DNA from: Panopea generosa
Taxonomy: Eukaryota; Mollusca; Bivalvia; Adapedonta; Hiatellidae
NCBI GenBank assembly: GCA_029582155.1
Contig: CM055909.1
Span: 19,936,798 to 20,000,797 of the forward strand
DNA length: 64,000 nucleotides
Direction: 5' to 3'
The position numbers and the translations under genes were made by a program. The notes beneath the pieces were generated by a model. It made no database searches and was not told the origin of the DNA. It saw only the letters and a list, made by a program, of their open reading frames with translations. Of this stretch, positions 43,693 through 55,871 are shown in pieces (the stretch's first letter is position 1; each line of letters begins with the position of its first letter).

Positions 43693-46600
43693 AGATTACA
43701 GTACTAAAAATAATAATAATAATAATCATAATAATAAATAAATAATAATAATCACGAAAATAATAATGATAATAATAATATTAATATTAATGATTACAAT
43801 AATAATAATCAGAATAAGTACAAAGACTATCATAACAAAAACACTAAAAATAATAATAATATTAATGATTACAATTATAATAATAATATTAATAATAATA
43901 ATATTAATAATAATGATGATGATAAGAATAACATTAATATTATTGATTACAATAATAATAGAAAAAATAATATTAATAGCAATAATAGCAATTATAACAA
44001 TCTATATAGTGATTTATTTAAACTCCAGATATGTATTTCAAAATTATAATAAATTCATAGCAGTGATGATTATTCGTTGAGGATGTAATTTAATGTTGTC
44101 GTTTTTGCATGTCTACGTCATTTACTAAGAAAATCTAAGTCATTGAAAAGTCACGAGGATATGTTTTTTAAATGAAGTTAGATTGTGTATTTTTTCAAAG
44201 CCCAAAAGAGGTCCTAATCAGGTGCATGTTATTGGGCGAGAGCCGCTTCTCTTCCCTGAGCAAATGCCGTCTAGAAGGCGGTCAACGGACGTCGGGAACA
44301 TGTGCCCCCATACAAAGTTGCATGTTTTTGGCTATTTAGACCGAGTCAGGCGAAAACACGGCTTCTCTTGCCGCCGCCGCAAATGCCGCCCGTTGGCAAA
44401 TACTTGGGTTTCAATGGACACCTCAGGTATCTTCTACACCCCCTGGCCTGCCCAGGGACACCAAGTTTTTGAGTCTGGCTCGTCTAGAAGGCGGTCAACG
44501 GGTGTCGGGAACATGTCAACGTACACAAAGTTGCATGTTTTTGGCTATTTCGACCAAACCAGGCGAAAACACGGCTTCACTTGCCGCCGCCGCAAATGAC
44601 GGCCCTTGGCAAATACTTGGGTTTCAATGGACACCTCAGGTATCCTTCTACACCCCCTGGCCTGCCCAGGGACACCAAGTTTTTTGAAGTCTGGCTCGTC
44701 TAGAAGGCGGTCAACGGAGGTCGGGAACATGTGCAATGTTTTATTCATATGTACACGTACATGTTGCGTCAGCTGTAATCGACATGCACTTCTTAAACAC
44801 TGGATACATTATCAATGGAGAAGACGTTGCTACCAACACTTGCAAAATTAAAAAAACAAACTGAAACAGTACACTGGGATACTTTTATGGAAAAAAAATG
44901 GAAAAAAAAAATGACCATAAACAAGGCTCGAACTCGCGACATTTGGGTTGACAGTTCAAAGCGTTAGCACTACGCTATCGACACAGACAGTAGTACAACA
45001 CACTTTATATTGATATATAGTTTATTTTATAGTTTATGTAATAGATAAAAATTGCTATCATACAACAAATACCACTAATACTGAAGATTCCATCTAAAAA
45101 TAGAATGACGTATTTTCAAAATAGCTGATTCGGTTTATAAGAACAATAATAATAATACTAATAATAATACTAATAATAAAATAATAATAATAAAATAATA
45201 AAATCATAAAAAAATAATATATTATTATTATTATTATTAAAGATTACAGTTACTTAAAATAATAATATTAATAATCATAATAATAAATAAATAATAATAA
45301 TCACGAAAATAATAATGATAATAATAATATTAATATTAATGATTACAATAATAATAATCAGAATAAGTTCAAAGACTATCATAACAAAAGCACTAAAAAT
45401 AATAATAATATTAATGATTACAATTATAATAATAATATTAATAATAATAATAATAATAATACTAATGATGTTGATAAGAATAACATTTATATTATTGATT
45501 ACAATAATAAAAAAAATAATAATATTAATAGCAATAATAGCAATTATAACAATCTATATAGTGATTTATTTAAACTCCAGATATGTATTTCAAAATTATA
45601 ATAAATTCATAGCAGTGATGATTATTCGTTGAGGATGTAATTTAATGTTGTCGTTTTTGCATGTCTACGTCATTTACTAAGAAAATCTAAGTCATTGAAA
45701 AGTCACGAGGATATGTTTTTTAAATGAAGTTAGATTGTGTATTTTTTCAAAGCCCAAAAGAGGTCCTAATCAGGTGCATGTTATTGGGCGAGAGCCGCTT
45801 CTCTTCCCTGAGCAAATGCCGTCTAGAAGGCGGTCAACGGACGTCGGGAACATGTGCCCCCATACAAAGTTGCATGTTTTTGGCTATTTAGACCGAGTCA
45901 GGCGAAAACACGGCTTCTCTTGCCGCCGCCGCAAATGCCGCCCGTTGGCAAATACTTGGGTTTCAATGGACACCTCAGGTATCTTCTACACCCCCTGGCC
46001 TGCCCAGGGACACCAAGTTTTTGAGTCTGGCTCGTCTAGAAGGCGGTCAACGGGTGTCGGGAACATGTCAACGTACACAAAGTTGCATGTTTTTGGCTAT
46101 TTCGACCAAACCAGGCGAAAACACGGCTTCACTTGCCGCCGCCGCAAATGACGGCCCTTGGCAAATACTTGGGTTTCAATGGACACCTCAGGTATCCTCT
46201 ACACCCCCTGGCCTGCCCAGGGACACCAAGTTTTTGAATCTGGCTCGTCTAGAAGGCGGTCAACGGAGGTCGGGAACATGTGCAATGTTTTATTCATATG
46301 TACACGTACATGTTGCGTCAGCTGTAATCGACATGCACTTCTTAAACACTGGATACATTATCAATGGAGAAGACGTTGCTACCAACACTTGCAAAATTAA
46401 AAAAACAAACTGAAACAGTACACTGGGATACTTTTATGGAAAAAAAATGGAAAAAAAAAATGACCATAAACAAGGCTCGAACTCGCGACATTTGGGTTGA
46501 CAGTTCAAAGCGTTAGCACTACGCTATCGACACAGACAGTAGTACAACACACTTTATATTGATATATAGTTTATTTTATAGTTTATGTAATAGATAAAAA

Positions 46601-49600
46601 TTGCTATCATACAACAAATACCACTAATACTGAAGATTCCATCTAAAAATAGAATGACGTATTTTCAAAATAGCTGATTCGGTTTATAAGAACAATAATA
46701 ATAATACTAATAATAATACTAATAATAAAATAATAATAATAAAATAATAAAAATCATAAAAAAATAATAATATTATTATTATTATTAAAGATTACAGTTA
46801 CTTAAAATAATAATATTAATAATCATAATAATAAATAAATAATAATAATCACGAAAATAATAATGATAATAATAATATTAATATTAATGATTACAATAAT
46901 AATAATCAGAATAAGTTCAAAGACTATCATAACAAAAGCACTAAAAATAATAATAATATTAATGATTACAATTATAATAATAATATTAATAATAATAATA
47001 ATAATAATACTAATGATGTTGATAAGAATAACATTTATATTATTGATTACAATAATAAAAAAAATAATAATATTAATAGCAATAATAGCAATTATAACAA
47101 TCTATATAGTGATTTATTTAAACTCCAGATATGTATTTCAAAATTATAATAAATTCATAGCAGTGATGATTATTCGTTGAGGATGTAATTTAATGTTGTC
47201 GTTTTTGCATGTCTACGTCATTTACTAAGAAAATCTAAGTCATTGAAAAGTCACGAGGATATGTTTTTTAAATGAAGTTAGATTGTGTATTTTTTCAAAG
47301 CCCAAAAGAGGTCCTAATCAGGTGCATGTTATTGGGCGAGAGCCGCTTCTCTTCCCTGAGCAAATGCCGTCTAGAAGGCGGTCAACGGACGTCGGGAACA
47401 TGTGCCCCCATACAAAGTTGCATGTTTTTGGCTATTTAGACCGAGTCAGGCGAAAACACGGCTTCTCTTGCCGCCGCCGCAAATGCCGCCCGTTGGCAAA
47501 TACTTGGGTTTCAATGGACACCTCAGGTATCTTCTACACCCCCTGGCCTGCCCAGGGACACCAAGTTTTTGAGTCTGGCTCGTCTAGAAGGCGGTCAACG
47601 GGTGTCGGGAACATGTCAACGTACACAAAGTTGCATGTTTTTGGCTATTTCGACCAAACCAGGCGAAAACACGGCTTCACTTGCCGCCGCCGCAAATGAC
47701 GGCCCTTGGCAAATACTTGGGTTTCAATGGACACCTCAGGTATCCTCTACACCCCCTGGCCTGCCCAGGGACACCAAGTTTTTGAATCTGGCTCGTCTAG
47801 AAGGCGGTCAACGGAGGTCGGGAACATGTGCAATGTTTTATTCATATGTACACGTACATGTTGCGTCAGCTGTAATCGACATGCACTTCTTAAACACTGG
47901 ATACATTATCAATGGAGAAGACGTTGCTACCAACACTTGCAAAATTAAAAAAACAAACTGAAACAGTACACTGGGATACTTTTATGGAAAAAAAATGGAA
48001 AAAAAAAATGACCATAAACAAGGCTCGAACTCGCGACATTTGGGTTGACAGTTCAAAGCGTTAGCACTACGCTATCGACACAGACAGTAGTACAACACAC
48101 TTTATATTGATATATAGTTTATTTTATAGTTTATGTAATAGATAAAAATTGCTATCATACAACAAATACCACTAATACTGAAGATTCCATCTAAAAATAG
48201 AATGACGTATTTTCAAAATAGCTGATTCGGTTTATAAGAACAATAATAATAATACTAATAATAATACTAATAATAAAATAATAATAATAAAAATAATAAA
48301 AATCATAAAAAAAATAATAATATTATTATTATTATTAAAGATTACAGTTACTTAAAATAATAATATTAATAATCATAATAATAAATAAATAATAATAATC
48401 ACGAAAATAATAATGATAATAATAATATTAATATTAATGATTACAATAATAATAATCAGAATAAGTTCAAAGACTATCATAACAAAAGCACTAAAAATAA
48501 TAATAATATTAATGATTACAATTATAATAATAATATTAATAATAATAATAATAATAATACTAATGATGTTGATAAGAATAACATTTATATTATTGATTAC
48601 AATAATAAAAAAAATAATAATATTAATAGCAATAATAGCAATTATAACAATCTATATAGTGATTTATTTAAACTCCAGATATGTATTTCAAAATTATAAT
48701 AAATTCATAGCAGTGATGATTATTCGTTGAGGATGTAATTTAATGTTGTCGTTTTTGCATGTCTACGTCATTTACTAAGAAAATCTAAGTCATTGAAAAG
48801 TCACGAGGATATGTTTTTTAAATGAAGTTAGATTGTGTATTTTTTCAAAGCCCAAAAGAGGTCCTAATCAGGTGCATGTTATTGGGCGAGAGCCGCTTCT
48901 CTTCCCTGAGCAAATGCCGTCTAGAAGGCGGTCAACGGACGTCGGGAACATGTGCCCCCATACAAAGTTGCATGTTTTTGGCTATTTAGACCGAGTCAGG
49001 CGAAAACACGGCTTCTCTTGCCGCCGCCGCAAATGCCGCCCGTTGGCAAATACTTGGGTTTCAATGGACACCTCAGGTATCTTCTACACCCCCTGGCCTG
49101 CCCAGGGACACCAAGTTTTTGAGTCTGGCTCGTCTAGAAGGCGGTCAACGGGTGTCGGGAACATGTCAACGTACACAAAGTTGCATGTTTTTGGCTATTT
49201 CGACCAAACCAGGCGAAAACACGGCTTCACTTGCCGCCGCCGCAAATGACGGCCCTTGGCAAATACTTGGGTTTCAATGGACACCTCAGGTATCCTCTAC
49301 ACCCCCTGGCCTGCCCAGGGACACCAAGTTTTTGAATCTGGCTCGTCTAGAAGGCGGTCAACGGAGGTCGGGAACATGTGCAATGTTTTATTCATATGTA
49401 CACGTACATGTTGCGTCAGCTGTAATCGACATGCACTTCTTAAACACTGGATACATTATCAATGGAGAAGACGTTGCTACCAACACTTGCAAAATTAAAA
49501 AAACAAACTGAAACAGTACACTGGGATACTTTTATGGAAAAAAAATGGAAAAAAAAAATGACCATAAACAAGGCTCGAACTCGCGACATTTGGGTTGACA

Positions 49601-50989
49601 GTTCAAAGCGTTAGCACTACGCTATCGACACAGACAGTAGTACAACACACTTTATATTGATATATAGTTTATTTTATAGTTTATGTAATAGATAAAAATT
49701 GCTATCATACAACAAATACCACTAATACTGAAGATTCCATCTAAAAATAGAATGACGTATTTTCAAAATAGCTGATTCGGTTTATAAGAACAATAATAAT
49801 AATACTAATAATAATACTAATAATAAAATAATAATAATAAAAATAATAAAAATCATAAAAAAAATAATAATATTATTATTATTATTAAAGATTACAGTTA
49901 CTTAAAATAATAATATTAATAATCATAATAATAAATAAATAATAATAATCACGAAAATAATAATGATAATAATAATATTAATATTAATGATTACAATAAT
50001 AATAATCAGAATAAGTTCAAAGACTATCATAACAAAAGCACTAAAAATAATAATAATATTAATGATTACAATTATAATAATAATATTAATAATAATAATA
50101 ATAATAATACTAATGATGTTGATAAGAATAACATTTATATTATTGATTACAATAATAAAAAAAATAATAATATTAATAGCAATAATAGCAATTATAACAA
50201 TCTATATAGTGATTTATTTAAACTCCAGATATGTATTTCAAAATTATAATAAATTCATAGCAGTGATGATTATTCGTTGAGGATGTAATTTAATGTTGTC
50301 GTTTTTGCATGTCTACGTCATTTACTAAGAAAATCTAAGTCATTGAAAAGTCACGAGGATATGTTTTTTAAATGAAGTTAGATTGTGTATTTTTTCAAAG
50401 CCCAAAAGAGGTCCTAATCAGGTGCATGTTATTGGGCGAGAGCCGCTTCTCTTCCCTGAGCAAATGCCGTCTAGAAGGCGGTCAACGGACGTCGGGAACA
50501 TGTGCCCCCATACAAAGTTGCATGTTTTTGGCTATTTAGACCGAGTCAGGCGAAAACACGGCTTCTCTTGCCGCCGCCGCAAATGCCGCCCGTTGGCAAA
50601 TACTTGGGTTTCAATGGACACCTCAGGTATCTTCTACACCCCCTGGCCTGCCCAGGGACACCAAGTTTTTGAGTCTGGCTCGTCTAGAAGGCGGTCAACG
50701 GGTGTCGGGAACATGTCAACGTACACAAAGTTGCATGTTTTTGGCTATTTCGACCAAACCAGGCGAAAACACGGCTTCACTTGCCGCCGCCGCAAATGAC
50801 GGCCCTTGGCAAATACTTGGGTTTCAATGGACACCTCAGGTATCTTCTACACCCCCTGGCCTGCCCAGGGACACCAAGTTTTTTTTGAGTCTGGCTCGTC
50901 TAGAAGGCGGTCAACGGAGGTCGGGAACATGTGCAATGTTTTATTCATATGTACACGTACATATTGCGTCAGCTGTAATCGACATGCAC

Positions 50990-51489
50990 NNNNNNNNNNN
51001 NNNNNNNNNNNNNNNNNNNNNNNNNNNNNNNNNNNNNNNNNNNNNNNNNNNNNNNNNNNNNNNNNNNNNNNNNNNNNNNNNNNNNNNNNNNNNNNNNNNN
51101 NNNNNNNNNNNNNNNNNNNNNNNNNNNNNNNNNNNNNNNNNNNNNNNNNNNNNNNNNNNNNNNNNNNNNNNNNNNNNNNNNNNNNNNNNNNNNNNNNNNN
51201 NNNNNNNNNNNNNNNNNNNNNNNNNNNNNNNNNNNNNNNNNNNNNNNNNNNNNNNNNNNNNNNNNNNNNNNNNNNNNNNNNNNNNNNNNNNNNNNNNNNN
51301 NNNNNNNNNNNNNNNNNNNNNNNNNNNNNNNNNNNNNNNNNNNNNNNNNNNNNNNNNNNNNNNNNNNNNNNNNNNNNNNNNNNNNNNNNNNNNNNNNNNN
51401 NNNNNNNNNNNNNNNNNNNNNNNNNNNNNNNNNNNNNNNNNNNNNNNNNNNNNNNNNNNNNNNNNNNNNNNNNNNNNNNNNNNNNNNNN
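50990..51489. other. Assembly gap, exactly 500 N
   Basis: 500 N starting in the middle of the last macrosatellite unit. The round number suggests a placeholder, so the true number of units and the right border of the array are unknown. Confidence 1.
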
Positions 51490-52505
51490 CAAATATATTG
51501 AGTTGTTTGTGAGATATAAACTTGTCATGGTAATTGCAAGCAAATCTTTAACCATAATTTCTAAGTAAAAAAGGGCCATAATTTACCTGATGATCATGCA
51601 AGAGTTATCTAACTTATTTATTTAGAAGGTTTGATGACTGAAGTTTCAATACATGCAGTTGCTTCTGAGATAGAGACTTTAACCAGAATTTATAAATCAA
51701 CTAAGAGCCAAAATTTGTAAAAATATCTGGCAAGAGTTATTGCACTTGATTAATTAAGCTGGTGAGATAACTGGGAAATATTGTGTTGAGTTTCAGTCAG
51801 ATACATTGAGTGGTTGTTAAGATATGGACCTGATATTAATAGCACGCTATGTTTTAGTCAAGTCAAACACTGTCCGCAATTTGCATTATATTAATGCAAG
51901 AGTTATCTTACTTAGTTAATTTAGTACGTTTAATGACTGACAAGTCTTGTATGAAGTTCCAATTGAGTACATTGAGTGGTTGGTGAGATATGGACATGAT
52001 GGTAATTTTTAACATGTTTTGTATCTTTGCTACTGTCGGCAAATAGCTAGTGTTCTATATTTGTATATCCGACACAAAATAAAGTTTCTTGTATCTTGTA
52101 TCTTGTACGCAAAGCTTTAACCAGAATTTCTAAGTAAAAAAGGACCACAATTTGCATTATAGCCATGCATGCTTTCTCTGACTTAGTTATTTTAGTACGT
52201 TCGGTGACTGGGAAGTCGTGTGTGAAGTTTCAGTCAAATACATTAAGTGGATGGTGATATATGGACTTGATGGTACTTGCACGCAAAGCTTTAACCAGAA
52301 TTTCTAAGTCAAACAAGGGCCACAATGTGCATTATATTCAAGCAAGAGTTATCTAATTTGGTTGTTTAGAAGGTTTGGTAACTGGAAAGACGTATGTGAA
52401 GTTTCAATCCAATACATGAAATGGTTACGGAGATATTAGCTTGCACGCAAAACTTTAACCAAGATGTGAAGCCGACGCCCGGGTGAGAATGTACGCATAG
52501 AACAA
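51490..52505 (+). repeat. Degenerate ~130-175-bp tandem repeat, dispersed family
   Basis: About six units with the shared words CTTTAACCAGAATTTCTAAG (51,545; 51,676; 52,109; 52,283; 52,452 in variants), GGGCCACAATTTGCATTAT, GCAAGAGTTATCTAACTT and GTTTCAATCCAATACATGAA. The end (ACGCAAAACTTTAACCAAG, then GCCGACGCCCGGGTGAG) parallels that of 28,565-28,885. Units have diverged, so this is an old expansion. No coding signal. Confidence 0.75.
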
Positions 52506-52509
52506 GTTT

Positions 52510-53320
52510 AATTAAAAAAAAAGTAATATAGCCTTGAATATATAAGGCGAAATATTTGGACGGGAGAAAGCAGCTGTCCGGGATCAACTGACATATACAG
52601 TCATACATTGTGGAATAATGGAAACACGGTACCAAGGTTGATCATAACCGGTATAATAGTCTTAGAGATCGATCCTATAAGACAAAATAAGACCGTACAC
52701 CATACAACTGTATATAGGCCAATTAAATACATGTTAGTTTAAACTACAAATCGCTATTGGGAATTCTAGTATATACTATTATTTAATTATAATCTATTCT
52801 ATTCTGTCGTGCTGTGTTGTGTTCCGTCTATTTTATTTTGCTAATGCTGTTATATTTTCGCCGATCTGTATATACATGTGACATTTTCGTAGAAACAATC
52901 AATAATTGCATTATTGTCGTACCTTTTTACATGTGAAAAAAAAAACGTTTTTACTCTACTAGGGCTATGCATGCCAAACGTAAATTTCACAAATGTGTGA
53001 CATATTCGCACGTATTTGTAACAAACATATCAAGGAATCGCACGATTCACAGGTGTGTAGAATTCGTTTCTGTGAAATTTACGGATCAACATAGCTTTGC
53101 ATGACTGCCGGTGTCTGGTCTGTATTGAGTTAATTGATTTAGTTGTGTAAGATTCTTATAAAGTCCAATCAGTGACCACCTATATAATACACTCACAATG
53201 TTGATATGATGCCACTTATACCCAGGATGACAAACCAGCGTCACTTTCTCATATCGTATAGGACTGCTGTTTTAGTTTTCGCCTCAGAATATCCTATGAA
53301 TAATTTTCTTAATATTTGAC
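52510..53320. other. No gene; one small inverted repeat
   Basis: At 52,979-52,991 and 53,077-53,089, CGTAAATTTCACA faces its complement TGTGAAATTTACG; flanking CTATG/CATAG words extend the match. It may be a ~145-bp MITE-like element. Otherwise AT-rich with no exon. Confidence 0.45.
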
Positions 53321-53325
53321 TAAAC

Positions 53326-53523
53326 ACATTTCGGGTTATATATGGCATATCCAGTTTTACAGATGGAAAAAGACCTCAGACTGAGTCAGATTGAGTAGAA
53401 CCACTGTCCTACTGCAAGAAACTTGCAAACATTCTCATATAAAGTTTTTGGAGCAAGCTGGACTCGAACCTACGACCTTAGCGGTGAGAGGTAAGTGATC
53501 TTGACCACTCGGACACTGAGGAC
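53326..53523 (-). mobile_element. SINE family B, best-preserved copy
   Basis: On the minus strand the head is GTCCGAGTGGTCAAGATCAC, then CTCACCGCTAAGGTCG, then TAGGTTCGAGTCC. The A box, the spacing and a long variable region suggest a Ser/Leu-type tRNA ancestor. The body holds TTGCAAGTTTCTTGCAGTAG and TGAGGTCTTTTTCCATCTG, and the tail is TGCCATATATAACCCGAAA. It defines family B for this window. Confidence 0.85.
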
Positions 53524-53529
53524 TAAATT

Positions 53530-54440
53530 TGTTGAATAATCAAAACGTTATTAAATTTCTGGCTGTGTTCGATACCAAATTATCACGTGTTTAGCTATTT
53601 TGAATACGGGTTTGGGAAACCAAACACACTCTTTACTTTGTGTTAAAATAGGCAGTTTAGTTGCTTTATAAATCAAAATAATTACATAATAAGTCATATT
53701 TTACAATAATATTTACTCATTTACTTCAGTAAAACAAAAAATCACTCGAAGAACATAAAAATCTTTTTTTTAGCGAATGTTTTCCCTTCACTTGCCTTTA
53801 TAAACAATATCTGCTTTTAGGAAAGTGTATGGATCCACAAATAAACCGCCCAAATCATTCTAATTTACAACTTGACCACATACACTACGACTAAGTAAAT
53901 ATATACAGCATCAGGAGACGTACCATCCACCACAACAGCATTTACATTATCTATGATATACAGATAAATATTACAGTTACAATACATAAATACAGAATAT
54001 TTGACAGCTTTATATTGTTCATAATGTTACAATTATTATTATTATATAACTGTAAGTGTATAGCTGGTCGCCTACACTAGATGGTATCACGTGACCGTAC
54101 AAATAGGATCAAATAAATTGTATAGTACACGGTTCAAAATTGAAGATGGCGATTAATAAATGTATTTAGTAGAAGTTTCAACGATAAAAACAAACAACCG
54201 ACAATATGCATCGCATGACGATAGACTTGATAAAATTTAAATATCTTCCTTCGTCCGCCTCTTTTATCTAACGGTTTATTTATTTAAAAGAGTCTTGTTT
54301 TTCTTTACTGTTTTCATAATTATTTTCAGATTGAGGTATAAAGTAAAAAGATTCTTTTACAGTGTTTTGAACAATATGGGAATATATTGTACTCAAACGT
54401 ATTGTATTGTATTCACATATTCGTACAACATACTCCAATA
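53530..54440. other. No gene recognised
   Basis: AT-rich sequence without splice-bounded ORFs. AAGATGGCGATTAATAAATG at 54,143 looks like a start context, but the frame closes after seven codons. Confidence 0.45.
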
Positions 54441-54446
54441 TTGTAC

Positions 54447-54628
54447 ATTTTTAATGGGATTTTACGCCATTTTCAACACATTTCAGGTTATATATGGCAT
54501 ATCGAGTTTTACTGGTGGAGGAAGACTGAGTAACTGGCAAACCTTCTCATATAATCGTTTAGGAACTTACGTGATTCGAACCTACGACCTTGGCGGTAAG
54601 TGATCTTGAGACGGCCACGGAGGACCAC
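54447..54628 (-). mobile_element. SINE family B copy
   Basis: Tail TTTTCAACACATTTCAGG and GTTATATATGGCATATCGAG, body AGTAACTGGCAAACCTTCTC, tRNA-like part GATTCGAACCTACGACCTTG, head word GGCCACGGAGGA. The 102-codon plus ORF at 54,295-54,603 is an accident of this insertion. Confidence 0.8.
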
Positions 54629-54936
54629 CGTATTGTCCATAACACTGTAAATAACCTTATAGTATGGTAATGGTTAATGCCCCATTACATATAGCACGTC
54701 AACATTTCGTTATATTTTACTAAATGGATACTCTGGAATGTTACAATTTTTACACGGATATAGACAATGGCCGCAAATATATACTAATTCATGAAAACCA
54801 ACGAACATTGTTAAGCGTGCTGAGGTTAATACACTTAACTTTATTTATATACTGAGAAAAAAAACGTCCTACCCTATTTCAGTAACATTTTCCAGAAAGC
54901 AAAAAAGGTTATAGTTAAAAATCATAATCAAACAAA

Positions 54937-55150
54937 GTGGAGCACGTGGTCCAATGGTAGAGCACCGGACCTATGATCGGATGGTCGTGGGTTCGATCCT
55001 CCGCAACGGCTATGTGTGGTGTCCTTGAGCAAGACACGTTTCCGCATATGCTTAGTACTGATTCTAACCAGGAAGACTTCGAGCATGATTTGCCGAAGTT
55101 GTAAGAACTTGTTTCACAATCGAAGTAAAATAATGATAAGTTTAAACTAA
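54937..55150 (+). mobile_element. SINE family A, full-length reference copy
   Basis: The head GTGGAGCACGTGGTCCAATG, then GTAGAGCACC (A box region), then GTGGGTTCGATCCTCCGC (B box), is clearly derived from a tRNA. The body GTGTCCTTGAGCAAGACACG, CTTCGAGCATGATTTGCCG and GTAAGAACTTGTTTCACAAT follows, and the 3' end is AATGATAAGTTTAAACTAA. It is found on both strands elsewhere (28,091-28,300; 29,931-30,188; 15,918-16,045). Confidence 0.88.
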
Positions 55151-55199
55151 ACAACAAAGTTAATTCATTTGTGGATTTATATCTTTTCACTAAATCTGT

Positions 55200-55545
55200 C
55201 TAGCAGCAGCACCTTCCCATAATGATACCAGAGGCAAGTCGGTGGTGGGGTTAAACTGAAAAATCACAAATTATCAAACACTCGTTATGTAACGTTTATG
55301 TCATCGAGTTTAAGTTAGAAGTTGTCACTTGCATTAAAAACCGAGTATGGTGGGTATGTATTCAATAATTTGGCGGCGCCTCAACGTGACGTAACGCAAA
55401 CCAATGCATTTGACAAATTCCTCGGTTCTAGCTGTAACGCCTGAGTCAAATCACAAAGATTATTATTTTAGTGGTTTGCTCTCGCTTTATGACCCAGATA
55501 TTCTCAATTTTGGTAAAGATCAGGGTAAACTTCCGGCCATGTGAA
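55200..55545. other. No gene recognised
   Basis: Short stretch between SINE A and the transposase remnant, with somewhat balanced composition (GGCGGCGCCTCAACGTGACG near 55,371). It may be further decayed transposon sequence; nothing can be named. Confidence 0.4.
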
Positions 55546-55549
55546 AACA

Positions 55550-55765
55550 TTAAGCTGTGTCACATACTGTACTGCCATTCAGACGTCGCGCCCATAAAAG
55601 TATAGCAGCGCGTTGACGTCGGGTAATTAATTGTCCAGTGTTTGGGCGCCGCCGTACTCTGATTATTTGGGAGTTACGACAACAAATAATCTGTACTGAG
55701 ACACCATGTCGCCCAGCAGCGAAGGTAGCTGGCAACCGACGCTGACGTAAGTCCGTCAACGTAAT
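55550..55765 (-). pseudogene. Tc1-like transposase remnant
   Basis: A 69-codon minus-strand stretch reads TDLRQRRLPATFAAGRHGVS, then VQIICCRNSQIIRVRRRPNT, then GQLITRRQRAAILLWARRLN. Tc1-family transposases have, after the second helix-turn-helix, LPAT, S-x-(Q/R)T-(V/I)-x-(N/R)RL, (G/L)RARRP, L(T/L)-x-RH/RQR and WAR; the order and spacing agree. The DDE catalytic domain is absent. Base composition is higher in G+C than the surroundings. Part of the second helix looks shifted, so the copy is dead. The 32-bp minisatellite begins about 100 bp to the right. Confidence 0.6.
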
Positions 55766-55871
55766 ATAACGTTCGGTTCCGGTCTTTGTATCTCAGGGTT
55801 TACAATGTCGCTGTAGACTGTAAACAAGTATGTTGGAAACGTGACTTAAGTCGCTCAGACTTTTTGCGACA

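Larger units (their letters stand above)
39954..50989 (+). repeat. 1.55-kb macrosatellite, 7 units plus a deleted first unit
   Basis: Near-identical units of 1,544-1,552 bp, head to tail. The landmark ATGTGTATTTTTTCAAAG region starts at 41,095, 42,639, 44,183, 45,735, 47,283, 48,833 and 50,383. Each unit has four parts: an AT-rich part with (AAT)n and (ATT)n tracts; a constant part with ATCTATATAGTGATTTATTT; a GC-rich part with 213-216-bp subrepeats; and a tRNA-like sequence on the minus strand. Units 1-2 and units 3-7 form subtypes; unit 7 is a mosaic. The first unit (39,954 to about 40,530) lacks the GC-rich part. A 222-codon ORF (41,095-41,763) is cut to 138 codons in units 3-7 by TGG changed to TGA, so it is not maintained. 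The array is cut by the assembly gap. Confidence 0.97.

Noticed and set aside
40678..50280. Ile-rich 104-105-codon ORFs in each macrosatellite unit
   Set aside because: They are translations of AAT/ATA triplet runs; low complexity and length varies with the microsatellite.
50669..51579. Long ORFs spanning 50,669-51,579
   Set aside because: Most of their length is N in the assembly gap.
54295..54603. 102-codon plus ORF with apparent membrane segments
   Set aside because: Its second half is the family B SINE read in the wrong sense.
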